Counted from the stretch's first letter, positions 26,314 through 36,361 are shown. The stretch is 63,203 nt of DNA from Micromonospora sp. CPCC 205371 (GCF_026130045.1 NZ_JAIBNX010000016.1:1-63203), one strand, 5' to 3'. Notes: a model not told the origin generated them from the sequence alone. Made by a program: numbers and translations.

Positions 26314-26481
26314 ATGAGCCAACCCCCTGTTGACAAGGAGACGGTGCTCGTAGACGTGGCCCATCTCGACCTTGAGGTGCTGTTGGAGTGCACCGAAGGC
26401 CCGCTGCTGGAGTCGATACGCCGGGTCGCTACTGACGCCGACGGCGACGCGATAGCCGGCTTCGCCGACGGTATCTCGTGA
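26314..26481 (+). CDS. FxSxx-type RiPP precursor (FxsA-like), variant C-terminus
   Basis: A 55-residue peptide from the ATG at 26314 with CAGGAG eight bases upstream. The leader is acidic (TVLVDVAHLDLEVLLEC), followed by ESIRRVATDADGDAIAG, and the core ends FADGIS at the C-terminus. Canonical FxsA peptides end F-x-S-x-x; here the aromatic residue is followed by F-A-D, an aromatic-X-Asp triad of the kind cyclophane-forming (triceptide) radical SAM enzymes cross-link, with one extra residue at the end. It lies 12 bases before the maturase frame. Precursor identity comes from position, size and C-terminus; the cross-link itself is predicted. Confidence 0.82.
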   Translation: MSQPPVDKETVLVDVAHLDLEVLLECTEGPLLESIRRVATDADGDAIAGFADGIS

Positions 26482-26496
26482 GGTGACGGGAGAGTG

Positions 26497-27705
26497 ATGC
26501 CGAAGGAGTTGGTCGTCGACCAGGTTCGGAATCCGACCAGCGCAGTGATTCCCGACGGCTGGCGACCTGTGCCTTTCCGCGAATTCATCGTCAAGGTCGT
26601 AGGCCGATGCGATCTGGCATGCGACTACTGCTACATGTTCGCCATGGCGGACCAAGGGTGGCGGGATCAACCTAGGGTAATGTCCGAAGGGGTAGCTGAC
26701 GACATTGGTCGGGCGATCGGAGACCACGTCACCCGTCATCGGGTGGCAGATATCTCGTTAGTCCTGCACGGTGGCGAGCCGCTACTGGCCGGGGCAGAGG
26801 CTTTGGTCCGGCTGGCCAGCCGGCTGCGTGCACGCGTCCCACCCGGCACTACGATTCGCACTAGTGTTCAGACCAACGGGGTGCGGCTGACCGCAGCGGT
26901 CCTCGACGTGCTAGCCAGCGCTGGCATCAGAATCGCGGTGAGCGTCGACGGTGACGCCGCGAGCCACGACCGCCACCGCCGTAGGGCGGACGGCTCAGGC
27001 ACCTATATGTCCGTGGCCCGGGCGATACGACTGCTTGGCCAGAATCAGTACCGGGACGTGTTTGCCGGCTTGCTGTGCGTAATTGATCTAGCAAACGATC
27101 CGGTTGATGTCTATACGGCGCTTGCTGGGTTCCGGCCGCCGGTCATCGACTTCTTGCTGCCACACGGCAACTGGTCAGTCCCGCCGCCAGGCCGGCGGTT
27201 CGATGGCGCGACTCCCTACGGCGGCTGGCTATCGCGCGCCTTCGACGCCTGGTACAGATCACCCGCCGGGCGCCCAGAGGTTCGGCTCTTCCGGGAGATC
27301 GTGACGCTGCTGATCGGCGGGCATAGCCGTACCGAGCAGGTGGGGTTGAGCCCGGCCGCGATGGTCGTCTTCAACGTGGACGGCGCTATTGAACAGGTCG
27401 ACTCGTTGCGGTCGGTGGGCCCTGGCGCCGCGGCGACCGGGCTGTCTGTGAGGGGCCATGACCTAGAGGCGGCGCTACGCCATCCGTCGATCGTAGTGCG
27501 TCAACTCGGACCAATGGGGCTTGCGAACGAGTGCCAGGAATGCCCGGTAATGCCTGTGTGCGGGGGAGGCCATTACCCGCACCGGTTCCGATCGGGCAGG
27601 GGATTCTTCAATCCGTCCGTGTACTGCCCGGACCTGGACCGGCTGATTCGGCACATCCGGGCCCAGGTTGTGGCGGATATCGCGGAATCGGGGCGCGTGG
27701 CGTGA
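26497..27705 (+). CDS. fxsB: FxsB-family radical SAM/SPASM peptide maturase
   Basis: A 402-residue enzyme; the ATG at 26497 is preferred, one codon after a GTG. The radical SAM motif CDLACDYCYMF (CxxxCxxC) is near residues 38-48, followed by HGGEPLL and SVDGDAASHDRHRR, both typical. The C-terminal SPASM-like cluster site reads CQECPVMPVCGGGHYPHRF near residue 346, with a final Cys in PSVYC. FxsB enzymes install a C-C cyclophane between an aromatic side chain and a nearby residue at the precursor C-terminus. It follows the precursor immediately and overlaps the next gene by GTGA, so it is one operon with the beta-hydroxylase. Confidence 0.92.
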   Translation: MPKELVVDQVRNPTSAVIPDGWRPVPFREFIVKVVGRCDLACDYCYMFAMADQGWRDQPRVMSEGVADDIGRAIGDHVTRHRVADISLVLHGGEPLLAGAEALVRLASRLRARVPPGTTIRTSVQTNGVRLTAAVLDVLASAGIRIAVSVDGDAASHDRHRRRADGSGTYMSVARAIRLLGQNQYRDVFAGLLCVIDLANDPVDVYTALAGFRPPVIDFLLPHGNWSVPPPGRRFDGATPYGGWLSRAFDAWYRSPAGRPEVRLFREIVTLLIGGHSRTEQVGLSPAAMVVFNVDGAIEQVDSLRSVGPGAAATGLSVRGHDLEAALRHPSIVVRQLGPMGLANECQECPVMPVCGGGHYPHRFRSGRGFFNPSVYCPDLDRLIRHIRAQVVADIAESGRVA

Positions 27706-29417
27706 TCAGACAACCGATACTGCCCTTGGCTACATTTCGTGAAATTAGTACGGACGCGACCGGGGTGGATGGCTTATCCGTCCTCGACGCGGCTCACCTT
27801 AACCGTCAGTATCTTCTTCTGCGCATGGTTGTTGATCGGCTACCGGCGGGCGCACGCGTAGGTGGCGCGGTCAAGTATGGGCTCGACCTACTCGCCGAAG
27901 TGCAGCGGCGAAGCCGCCCGGCACTCGACGCAGTGCTGACGTACCCCTATGTCGGTGCAGGGTTGGTTCGTTGCCTGCGTGAACTCCGTTCTGACGGAGA
28001 CGTTCGTTCTGTGGGTCGTTACCTAGCCGCAGTCGCTGCAGCGGCAGCGTTCAACGGCGACGTCGATTTCGACATCGGCATAGCCTCGAGCGCGGCGCTG
28101 CACATTCCGGCCTTTGGCACGGCCTGGATTGGGGGGTGCCTGTCAGACATAAGACTGCGGCAGCGCAACGGTCGCCGCGCTATCGGGATGGTGACTTTGC
28201 CCGAGCAGCCCGGGGAAGAGGTGGCTGGGTGGTCCGCTGTGCGTCGGCTCGACTCTGCGGATATGACCGCCGGAGCTACCGGCGCGGCCGTTGTCTTCGA
28301 CGACTTGGATCCTGACCGCGGCGCCGGTGGGTTGTTCCCCGCTGGGCGGGTGCCGCCTATTGAGTACGCGCTGTGGAGCGACATGTTCGTCCAGGCCAAT
28401 GCGAGGCTGGCGTTTGCGCACCCGGGCTGGGTCAAGCAGATGCGGCACGTTCTCCGGGTCATGACACCGCTTGCCCGGCAGCGACCGGGGCAAGGGCGCA
28501 GCGCGTCGACGTGGCAAGCATACGGAGCTGTCGGGCTGACGCTGCCTCACGACCACCTCGCCATGGCGGCCACGCTGATACACGAGGTACAGCATTCAAA
28601 ACTGAATATGTTGATGACGATGCTTGACCTACACGATCGCACCGACGTCGTTCAGTACTACAGTCCCTGGCGCGCTGACCCGCGCCCGCTTCGCGGCCTG
28701 CTGCATGGGTGCTACGCGTTCCTGGGCGTGGCCGCTTTCTGGTCTGCGGAACGTGCCGTTAGTGCCGACTCCCGAGCTGATTACGAGTTCGCCCGGGTAG
28801 CGCTGCAGGTACGACAAGCAATCGACACACTCGGGACTGTGCGAGCGTTGACCCAGGACGGTCAGGACTTCGTCGAGTGCATGGCCGAGCGGTTGGCCGC
28901 ACTTGAGACAGCCCCCGTGCCGGGCTCGATCGAGCACCTCGCAGCCCTGGCCGTTGATGATCATCGCCTCTCGTGGCGACTCCGATCAGTGGTGCCCGAC
29001 TTCCGGGAGGTAGCAGCCGTTGCTGCTGCGTGGCAAGCCGGCCGCCGACTGTCCTCGCTACCCATGGCCGCCGAGTTGGCGGGAACGGCGGAGACGTACG
29101 TGCCGAACGACCGGATCCGGCTATGGAGCCGGCTGGCCAACAAGCCGATGCCTAACGGCGACGATGCGGACCTCTTGTTGGCCCGGCAGGCATCGGAGGT
29201 TGCGGCCCAACGGTACCTGGACGCCCTCCGCCGCGACCCCGAGAGTCCGGCCGCGTGGACAGGCCTGGCTTTGGCAGCAGCCCGGATGAATGGTCCGGAC
29301 GAGCAGCTCTGGCGGGACCGCCCAGAGCTGGTCCGGGCTGTGTACCGGGCGCTGTGCGATCTTGGTGGCGAACCACCCGACCCGCTCGCGCTGGCCAGGT
29401 GGCTCACCGCCCAATGA
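27702..29417 (+). CDS. HExxH-type peptide beta-hydroxylase of the Fxs cluster
   Basis: A 571-residue protein from a GTG at 27702. The metal-binding motif is LIHEVQHSKLN near residue 293, in the segment HDHLAMAATLIHEVQHSK that defines the HEXXH-motif proteins found next to FxsB (now known as alpha-ketoglutarate-type peptide beta-hydroxylases). The N-terminal 250 residues form a beta-rich region; the C-terminal 150 are helical with TPR-like ends. In RiPP pathways such enzymes hydroxylate a residue of the precursor, often the Asp or Asn in the cyclophane motif, and the precursor here has an Asp in that place. It ends five bases from the stop of the opposing NB-ARC gene. Confidence 0.85.
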   Translation: MIRQPILPLATFREISTDATGVDGLSVLDAAHLNRQYLLLRMVVDRLPAGARVGGAVKYGLDLLAEVQRRSRPALDAVLTYPYVGAGLVRCLRELRSDGDVRSVGRYLAAVAAAAAFNGDVDFDIGIASSAALHIPAFGTAWIGGCLSDIRLRQRNGRRAIGMVTLPEQPGEEVAGWSAVRRLDSADMTAGATGAAVVFDDLDPDRGAGGLFPAGRVPPIEYALWSDMFVQANARLAFAHPGWVKQMRHVLRVMTPLARQRPGQGRSASTWQAYGAVGLTLPHDHLAMAATLIHEVQHSKLNMLMTMLDLHDRTDVVQYYSPWRADPRPLRGLLHGCYAFLGVAAFWSAERAVSADSRADYEFARVALQVRQAIDTLGTVRALTQDGQDFVECMAERLAALETAPVPGSIEHLAALAVDDHRLSWRLRSVVPDFREVAAVAAAWQAGRRLSSLPMAAELAGTAETYVPNDRIRLWSRLANKPMPNGDDADLLLARQASEVAAQRYLDALRRDPESPAAWTGLALAAARMNGPDEQLWRDRPELVRAVYRALCDLGGEPPDPLALARWLTAQ

Positions 29418-29422
29418 CACCG

Positions 29423-32400
29423 TCAGGTTGGTGGCGGCTCGATGTCAGCGTCGACCCGGCGGCGCTCGCGAGCCTGCAGCGAGTCGGGATGATCCGGGCC
29501 TAGCACAGTGACGAACCGCCTGTGGGTGTCGCGCCATAGCTCGGCCGCTTCATCCATGTGGCCTACCGCCTCCAAATCGAGCGCGTGGTTGAGCGCACAT
29601 CCGAGCGTGTATGGATGGTCGGGACCGCGTACCGACTGGTCCTGCGAGATCTCTAGGGTGACCTGCGACAGCCGGCGTGCTGCAGTGTAGTCGCCCGCTG
29701 CGGCGAGGTCGCTGGCCAGGTTCGTCGCAGCGCAGAGGGTGTACGGATGTCGCTCGCCGAGCATCTCCCGCAGCCGGGCCTCAGCCTCTGTATTGAGCCG
29801 GCGCGCCTCGGCCACGTCGCCGGACGCCCGATGGATGAGTGCCAGGTTCACTTGGCATACGAAAAAGAATGGGTGCTTCGGAAAGGACCGTTGATAGAGC
29901 GCGAGGGCGCGTTCGCACAGCTGTCGGGCGCGGCGCAGGCTGTCGACGTCGCGGCTTTCGTCGCGGAGCGCATTGGATAGGCTGATCATCGCGGCTAACG
30001 CATGCTCGTGGTTTTCCGGGAACCGAGCTACGTAGGCAGCGTAGGTCTCCTCGGCGCGCTCGCGGGCCTGGCGGTGTCGACCAAGCTTACGCAGCAGCAT
30101 GGCGATGGTCCGCCGAGCCATGAGAACACTCGGGTGGGCCGGGCCGACCGCCGCCTCCTGTGTCGTGATCGCATCTTCCTGTAGGGTCAGCGCTTCGCCG
30201 TAACGGCCGAGCCCGTATAGGTCTCGTACAAGATTACTGATGGCGAACAGGGTCTCGGGATGCTCCAATCCGAGCGTGTCCGTCCACAGACCCACGGTCT
30301 CCTCGTCCATCTCTCGAGCCGCCCGGAAGTCGCCGATCAGGCGGAGATCCACTGCGTAGTTATTCGCGGCTCGTAGCGTGTCCGGGTCGTCGTTGCGGAG
30401 AATTGCCCTGTATCGCTCGAGGTTATCACGGTCCGTCTTGAGCGCCTCTCGAAAATACCCCATCGTCCGCAGTGCTGAGGCGTAACCGTTCCCAGTGGCG
30501 AGCGTATGCTCGTGATCTGGCCCGAGGTGCCGTCGAAACTGCGCCAAGACGTGCTCATTGAGCTTCAGTGCTTCTGCCGGCTCGCCCGACGCGCGCAGCG
30601 TGGTGCCGAGGTGGCGCTTCGTTAGCAGGAGTTGTACATCATCCGGCCCGAACCGATTCTCCCAGTCGTGGACCGCGAGACGCGCGAGATCGCGACTGCC
30701 CTCATAATCGCCAACTAAGTACCGATAGCGGATCTGGTCGAGGACGACTTTCCTAGCTTCAGGGTCAGTCGATTCGATTATCTTCGAGGGCAAGATGTGT
30801 GGAGACAGTTCCGCGTGCTTGGCCTGGTCTTGCAGGTCGACCTCGTCTGGATTGCCGGGGTTGGCCTGAGCGAGAATGGCCTGCGCGTGTTCCGGCGTGG
30901 TCTCGCGCTCTCCCGCTGCCGCAGTGCCCCGCAAGATTCTCTGCACCAATCGGTGTAGCTGGAATCGATCGCGAGCCTGGTCGTACTGAATAAGCTCATA
31001 GCGGCTGATGGCCTTCAGTTCGCGCTTAAGCCACGTACGGTCCAGCATCCGAGCGCGCAGCGGTTGGGGAAGATCGGGTACGTAGCGACCGCGCCACAAC
31101 ATGTCCACCGATATGGCCTCGGGGCCGAAGTGGGAGCACAACTGTAGGAGTTGAGCGGCGGCCTTCGACCGACCGCTCAAATGCTCGTAGGAAACACCGA
31201 AGGCGGCGCCGACCGCCCGTGGATACTCGGGCAACAAGCCGGCCGGAGGAAGTAGCTGCAGTTTTTCGTCGTATCGGCTCAGGTACTCGCGGGTCGACAA
31301 CTTAGTCTCATCGTGCCAGGCGGCGGCTTGGTTAAGCGCCAACGGCAGATCCTCAAGAAGTCCAGCGAGGCGATCGGCGTCCTCATCGGTAATCTGCGGA
31401 GCCCGACGGCGCAGCAATGCCGTACTCTCGTCGCGGTTGAAAGCGTCGACCTGGAGCAGCGTGCCGTGAGTCCGCCAACTTGGATCGCGCGACGTGATCA
31501 GCACGTGGCCGTGCTGTGTGGTCATCGGCATCAGGCCATCGAGATCGGCTGGGCGGCCTGCGTTGTCATAAATCAACAGCCAGCGTGACCTGGGATGCCC
31601 GTCGGACAGCGCAAGAAGCAGCCTGCGAACGGTCTCCGCCTGGTCGGTAAACTCGGGCAGCCGTAGCTCCCCAGAAAGCTGGACGAGTGATCGTCGAACA
31701 TCAGCCGGGTCCTCTGCCGGAAGCCACCAGACGACGTCATACTCGCCGCCGTATCGGTATGCATATTCATTTGCCAGCGCAGTCTTGCCGACACCGCCGA
31801 GCCCGAACAGCGCTCGAGGAACAAGCACGGCTGCCTGATTGGGATTCTCCACGAGTTCTTGACGAAGATCGTCTAGGATTCCACGCCTACCAGTGAAGTG
31901 GGAGACCCTGGGAGGCACATCCCATATCGCCGTACGCGACGCTTCTCGTCGTCCGTATCTCCGGGGCTCTGTCACGTTAGGGGCCGTCACGAGGTCTCCG
32001 TCCCTCGACTGGGCGCTATCGCGCCCTGAATATTGATCACGCGTGATTGTGCCATCTTGCGCATCCTCGTCGTGTTGGGCGTCGAGAAGTGTCGAGAGGT
32101 ATCGTGCCTTCTCGGCGTAGCTGCCTCCGAGCGCCCGCAGAATTTGCACTGCCACCCGCGCGAACGGCCGATCGGCCGCCGTGATGCGGGCGGCGTCATC
32201 GAGGTCGAGAAGGGCCAGGAAATCCAGCGATCCCCCGAGTCGGTGACTGACGAACTCGGAGACCTCGTGCAGCATGTCGAGCGCTTCCCAGCGCGTTAGT
32301 CCGCTCAACAGCTGCTCCCGAACCCCGTCCACGAAGTCGTAGAGTTCGCGGGATTGGCCACCGTCCGTTGGGCCCGTCGTCACCCGGTCTACCAAACCAC

Positions 32401-33718
32401 TGAGCAGGACCTCCGCCCAGTAGGTCGGTTGATCGGTCCCGAGGGCGGCTCGCTGGATCAGTCGGATCACGGGTGGCTGCAACGGGGCCGTCGATAGGAG
32501 GGTCGCGAGCCGGAACGCTAGCGGTGAGGCGGCGGCGCGAAACCTCGCGACCCGTACTCTGCTCCGCTCTGCTGCGGCCATGTGCGCCAGGTCGTCGGCG
32601 TCAGTGTCTTCCTCCTCAGGGCCTTCAGGCTCGGCGGGCCTGCGATTTTCAGTAGACAGCGCGGTGCCTGGCATCCAGCCGGCAGTTGTACCAGCTACCA
32701 GCGCCGCCCATTGCGCCATCGCGGACTCGGTGAGGTCGAAGACGGGGACCACCGAGCTGGGCGGTGGGGCGTTGTCGCGGCGTGGCCGCCATTGTGGGCC
32801 ACCACCCACCGTGTACGGGCGAGTCGCCCGCCAATCGACCGGTATCAACTGTGGTCGACATCGACGCCACAACCTCTGGGGGAGCAGGTGGACCACTGCG
32901 ACCGGGCTCGTCGCCGCCCATTCCTTGATCATCGTAGCCACCCGACCATCGCCCCAACCGCTTCCGACGCAGTCGCTGAGCACGAGGAGCGCCCTCCGGC
33001 CTGAGGGGTCGACCAGTTCCCGGCTGTCCCTGCCGGCTGAGGCCACCGCCGTGCCTCCCCCGAGGGTCAGCGGAGAATCAGGTGGTGCATCGCTGTGGAA
33101 GTGCCAGACGCGTATGCCGCCGAATGCTCCTGAGTCCTCCAACGCTTGGAGTAAGGCACTGATCTCCTGCGACCAGGCAGGTCCGGAGGCGGCGTCGTCG
33201 ATTACCACGGCCACGTGCAGCCAGCGGTCGGGCGCCGGAGTGAGTACCGGATCCCACAGGTCTGCGTCGGCGGCTTGACGCACGGTCGCGGGCACGTCCA
33301 TCTCGGTCTCGTCGGTGGCATCCACGGTGCGCTTAAGGCTGCGGAACGCTTTGCCAAAGGCGATCCTAGAGAGCGGCGGTACCGTTGGTGCGCGCATTGG
33401 AAGCTGCCCATGGCCAGCAGGCCGGCCCACATAGAGCAGGGAGGCGTACGGGCCGGGGGCAGCGGTCGGCGGGACCGGCGGTAGTGGCGGCGCGCTTGGT
33501 TGTGAGGGTGAATCGGTCGTCATGTCTGGCAGTGGCTGCCCCTTTACGGGCTCATGGGGTCCGTCGGCGGGAGTGGCGTCGGTCGGGGCCACATGCGCTG
33601 GGCGCTTGGCACCGAGGTGCGCGGCGAGATAACAGATCTCGCCCCACTCGTCCGGGGACAGGTCCAATTCGGCGCGGCGCGACGCGGCGATCAGTGCGGT
33701 CAGGGGATCGCCGCTCAT
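29423..33718 (-). CDS. SAV_2336/vWA-like, NB-ARC and TPR protein (FxsT-like)
   Basis: A 1431-residue signalling STAND protein. After a Pro-rich linker, residues about 160-340 form a SAV_2336-type vWA-like domain (LHVAVVIDDAASGPAWSQ, RRALLVLSDCVGSGWGDG) whose MIDAS-type DxSxS is degraded. The NB-ARC domain follows with Walker A GLGGVGKTALA near residue 640 and Walker B RWLLIYDNA. From about residue 930 to 1420 at least nine TPR units of the kinesin-light-chain kind are visible, with the recurring GPDH or HP-TL spacing. This architecture matches FxSxx-system tetratricopeptide proteins. It overlaps the MoxR gene by ATGA and converges on the maturation genes, so it is probably the sensor or platform of this locus. 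Confidence 0.85.
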   Translation of the reverse strand: MSGDPLTALIAASRRAELDLSPDEWGEICYLAAHLGAKRPAHVAPTDATPADGPHEPVKGQPLPDMTTDSPSQPSAPPLPPVPPTAAPGPYASLLYVGRPAGHGQLPMRAPTVPPLSRIAFGKAFRSLKRTVDATDETEMDVPATVRQAADADLWDPVLTPAPDRWLHVAVVIDDAASGPAWSQEISALLQALEDSGAFGGIRVWHFHSDAPPDSPLTLGGGTAVASAGRDSRELVDPSGRRALLVLSDCVGSGWGDGRVATMIKEWAATSPVAVVHLLPQRLWRRCRPQLIPVDWRATRPYTVGGGPQWRPRRDNAPPPSSVVPVFDLTESAMAQWAALVAGTTAGWMPGTALSTENRRPAEPEGPEEEDTDADDLAHMAAAERSRVRVARFRAAASPLAFRLATLLSTAPLQPPVIRLIQRAALGTDQPTYWAEVLLSGLVDRVTTGPTDGGQSRELYDFVDGVREQLLSGLTRWEALDMLHEVSEFVSHRLGGSLDFLALLDLDDAARITAADRPFARVAVQILRALGGSYAEKARYLSTLLDAQHDEDAQDGTITRDQYSGRDSAQSRDGDLVTAPNVTEPRRYGRREASRTAIWDVPPRVSHFTGRRGILDDLRQELVENPNQAAVLVPRALFGLGGVGKTALANEYAYRYGGEYDVVWWLPAEDPADVRRSLVQLSGELRLPEFTDQAETVRRLLLALSDGHPRSRWLLIYDNAGRPADLDGLMPMTTQHGHVLITSRDPSWRTHGTLLQVDAFNRDESTALLRRRAPQITDEDADRLAGLLEDLPLALNQAAAWHDETKLSTREYLSRYDEKLQLLPPAGLLPEYPRAVGAAFGVSYEHLSGRSKAAAQLLQLCSHFGPEAISVDMLWRGRYVPDLPQPLRARMLDRTWLKRELKAISRYELIQYDQARDRFQLHRLVQRILRGTAAAGERETTPEHAQAILAQANPGNPDEVDLQDQAKHAELSPHILPSKIIESTDPEARKVVLDQIRYRYLVGDYEGSRDLARLAVHDWENRFGPDDVQLLLTKRHLGTTLRASGEPAEALKLNEHVLAQFRRHLGPDHEHTLATGNGYASALRTMGYFREALKTDRDNLERYRAILRNDDPDTLRAANNYAVDLRLIGDFRAAREMDEETVGLWTDTLGLEHPETLFAISNLVRDLYGLGRYGEALTLQEDAITTQEAAVGPAHPSVLMARRTIAMLLRKLGRHRQARERAEETYAAYVARFPENHEHALAAMISLSNALRDESRDVDSLRRARQLCERALALYQRSFPKHPFFFVCQVNLALIHRASGDVAEARRLNTEAEARLREMLGERHPYTLCAATNLASDLAAAGDYTAARRLSQVTLEISQDQSVRGPDHPYTLGCALNHALDLEAVGHMDEAAELWRDTHRRFVTVLGPDHPDSLQARERRRVDADIEPPPT

Positions 33719-34728
33719 AACGACCCTGCGCCTGGGCTCAGGTTACGGAGGATTCTGCGGACTAATGTCTGTCGGGGCTCCTGGTCGGGATGTAGCCCGG
33801 AGGTGGCGAAGTACACGGCGTTGAGCAACTGATCAGTCGAGAGATCCATCGTGTCGCGCATCGAGGAGAACTGCTCAATGACGTCGCCAGCCTCTCGTTG
33901 CGCCTGTTCGCCGAGCCTGCTAGCGACGATACGGACGAGCTTCGCGGTGCTGGGTGGTTGTATCTCGACCCGGACGCAGCGCCGCAGAAATGCAGGCGGA
34001 AACTCTCGCTCGCCATTGCTGGTGATAACAATGATGGGGTATGCGTTGCAGCGCACCAAACCCTGCCGCACGACGGCCCACCCGCTGTGGTCGGCCGTGC
34101 GAACCCGACACTCCTCGGTGTCTGCCTGGCGAGTGAGTTCTGGTATCTCGAAGTTGCCTTCCTCGAGGACATTGAGTAGATCATTTGGTAGGTCGAGGTC
34201 GCTCTTATCGAGTTCGTCGATAAGCAGCACGCGCGGCCGGTGCCGGCCGACCAACGCGGTGCCGAGTGGGCCGAGCCGTAGGAACTCTCCGATGGAAGGC
34301 ACGTAGGTGGCGGAGTCGGCCGCTCGTGCCAGATTCGCCTGCTGAAGACGGCCGATGGCGTCATAGCGGTACAGCGCGTCGGCAAGACGTGATCGGCTCG
34401 TAATCGGCCAGTACAGGCGTGGGCCGAGGCCTAACTCGTAAGCAATGCTGCTGGCCAGCGTTGATTTGCCGGTGCCGGGCTTGCCAGTTACGAGCAACGG
34501 GCGCCTTAGCAACAGCGCGACGTTGACCATGTCGACGACATCATCTTCGGGCAGGTAGCTGCCGGCCACGCCGTCCGCGAGGCCGGGGCGCTCGGCCAGA
34601 TCGGGGATGAACTGGTCGAGCACAGGGCCGTCGAACCTCCGCCAGGGTGGCGGGGATGGCAACCGATCGATTCCGTCGTGCGGCTCGGTTGCGCCGCGGT
34701 AGATGCGCCAATCGACAGTGGCTGTCAT
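33715..34728 (-). CDS. MoxR-type AAA+ ATPase
   Basis: A 337-residue ATPase. Walker A is VTGKPGTGKSTLASSIA near residues 80-95, Walker B is RVLLIDELDKSDLDLPNDLL, and sensor 1 is PIIVITSNGEREFPPAF followed by an arginine-finger region LRRCVRVEIQPP. This is the MoxR subgroup, single-ring ATPases that work with vWA proteins. It lies between the vWA-like/NB-ARC gene and the VMAP gene and overlaps both by four bases. In the conflict systems described for this trio, MoxR, vWA and VMAP act as one unit; here the vWA-like domain is part of the neighbouring protein. Confidence 0.85.
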   Translation of the reverse strand: MTATVDWRIYRGATEPHDGIDRLPSPPPWRRFDGPVLDQFIPDLAERPGLADGVAGSYLPEDDVVDMVNVALLLRRPLLVTGKPGTGKSTLASSIAYELGLGPRLYWPITSRSRLADALYRYDAIGRLQQANLARAADSATYVPSIGEFLRLGPLGTALVGRHRPRVLLIDELDKSDLDLPNDLLNVLEEGNFEIPELTRQADTEECRVRTADHSGWAVVRQGLVRCNAYPIIVITSNGEREFPPAFLRRCVRVEIQPPSTAKLVRIVASRLGEQAQREAGDVIEQFSSMRDTMDLSTDQLLNAVYFATSGLHPDQEPRQTLVRRILRNLSPGAGSL

Positions 34729-36227
34729 AACGAAGCCCGCTTCCGCTGTTGAGGAGGGCGCAGCCGAGAGCGACTGCGAAACTTCTCCGGGATCCGGTCA
34801 TGGTCGTCGTAGACCAAGGCGATATGCCCCCCAACAGGGGTGGCATCGGTATCGTCCAAGGCGCGCAGGCGTAACTGAAAAACGCGCAGCGGCAGTTCAA
34901 GTAGGTCCTCGTGGCAAATCCCGCGGATCCAGTCGGCGAGCTCGGCGGCTGTGGCATCGTCGCGGCTCCAGATCATGATTGGCGCGCCGCCGCGGAGACC
35001 GGCCGTGTATGCGTCCGGCCCTAGGTCGTCGCTTGCGGGCAGGGCCCGAAGCATCAGCACTGCGGCTGGCGGCCCTTCGCGCAGCAGTGCGCTGCGTAGT
35101 GCCTGAGCCGCGACTGGGTCGTGCGACCCTACTTCCCGTATGGCATCAAGCCCGGCCGTGCGTCCGTGCTCCTTAAGCCACGCCCAGTTCCGTTCCCATT
35201 CGCCGTGCATGCTCCGGTCCTCGAGTCGGTCGAAGCTTCGCAGGACGAGCGGGTAGATGGTGCCGATGGGCGAGGGTAGCGCCGGATCCACCTGCCACTG
35301 GTCTATAGAGTGAGTCACCAGGCCACGGGGCATGGCCAGCTCTAGGATCCGCTCCCGGGCGGTGTGCTCCACCACCCAGGCGAGTTCGCGCATCAACCGA
35401 TGGATCGTGTCGATTGCCTGCTCCCACGGCATCGAGCTGTCCGCCTGGTAGAGCATCTCTTCGGGCTCGTCCTCGTGCTGCCGCCAAGCGGCCAGGAAGA
35501 ACCGATCTGGTGCGCCGCGATCTGGGCAGACCTCGGTCACGAGGAAGTAGCGTCCACTGAGGACCAGCCGATTCTCCGTCGTCCGGCAGATCGCATCGAC
35601 GGCGGACCGGTTGGCGTAACCGAGCCGGTGACTCACTTGATCCATCCAGTCATGAAGGCTGGCCCGGGTGGATCTAGGACACCGGTGTGCGATGTAGTCG
35701 ACGAAGTCGAAAAACGGTGGCAGCCGCCCCGCTGAGCCAGGAAACGCTTCGGCTAGCGCGACAATGGCGGTCACGTCGGACAAGTCGACTCCGGCCTCGA
35801 CAACGGTGATCCGCGTACTGTAGTGGAACGCGCCGGCTACCACGGTTGCCTCGACCGAGGCGAGTCGGTCGATCACCGATTGCCGTTCCGCGCGGGTCAG
35901 AAGATCCTCTGGCTCGATGGCCCCGATCAACTGGCTGATCGGGGTGAGTCGATCATCAGGTGCATAGAGGTAGGAAAGGATCTCCAACAACCGTCGTAGG
36001 GCACCAGGGTAGTCGTGCGCGGCGGTGACGAACTCGAGCAGGTCCGCATGTGGGGGGTTTTGGCGGGCGACCGAGTGCAGGCCAGGAAAGTCCTGTGTCA
36101 CCTGCCGGATCATATGATCGCGGCGGGCGGGTGTGGGCATCTCGGGCAACTCCAGCAGGTGGTGACAAAGCTGCTGTCGTACCCGCCATGGAAACGGCCG
36201 GTGCGCCGGTTCGGAGGTGCTCGCCAT
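34725..36227 (-). CDS. VMAP-like protein with N-terminal effector-associated domain
   Basis: A 500-residue protein from the ATG at 36227; the longer frame to 36323 has a weaker start. Residues about 10-95 (LCHHLLELPEMPTPARRDHM to LLEILSYLY) form a helical effector-associated domain. The same hydrophobic pattern occurs in the C-terminus of the nucleoside phosphorylase encoded upstream. The rest matches the vWA-MoxR-associated protein (VMAP) type: a middle region (TAIVALAEAFPGSAGRLPPF) and a C-terminal alpha/beta domain (APIMIWSRDDATAAELAD, FQLRLRALDDTDATPVGG). It overlaps the MoxR gene by ATGA. VMAP assignment rests on fold pattern and context, as this family is highly divergent. Confidence 0.75.
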   Translation of the reverse strand: MASTSEPAHRPFPWRVRQQLCHHLLELPEMPTPARRDHMIRQVTQDFPGLHSVARQNPPHADLLEFVTAAHDYPGALRRLLEILSYLYAPDDRLTPISQLIGAIEPEDLLTRAERQSVIDRLASVEATVVAGAFHYSTRITVVEAGVDLSDVTAIVALAEAFPGSAGRLPPFFDFVDYIAHRCPRSTRASLHDWMDQVSHRLGYANRSAVDAICRTTENRLVLSGRYFLVTEVCPDRGAPDRFFLAAWRQHEDEPEEMLYQADSSMPWEQAIDTIHRLMRELAWVVEHTARERILELAMPRGLVTHSIDQWQVDPALPSPIGTIYPLVLRSFDRLEDRSMHGEWERNWAWLKEHGRTAGLDAIREVGSHDPVAAQALRSALLREGPPAAVLMLRALPASDDLGPDAYTAGLRGGAPIMIWSRDDATAAELADWIRGICHEDLLELPLRVFQLRLRALDDTDATPVGGHIALVYDDHDRIPEKFRSRSRLRPPQQRKRASL

Positions 36228-36361
36228 TGGTGCAGTCCCTTCATTTTGACACCGGCCGGCGGCCGCCATTCTAGGGCAGTCAAGGCGATCAGCAGCTCCT
36301 GTCAACGGACGCGATGTCCACATTCGTTATGATCATTACAGATAGTGGTGCAACCCGCGAG

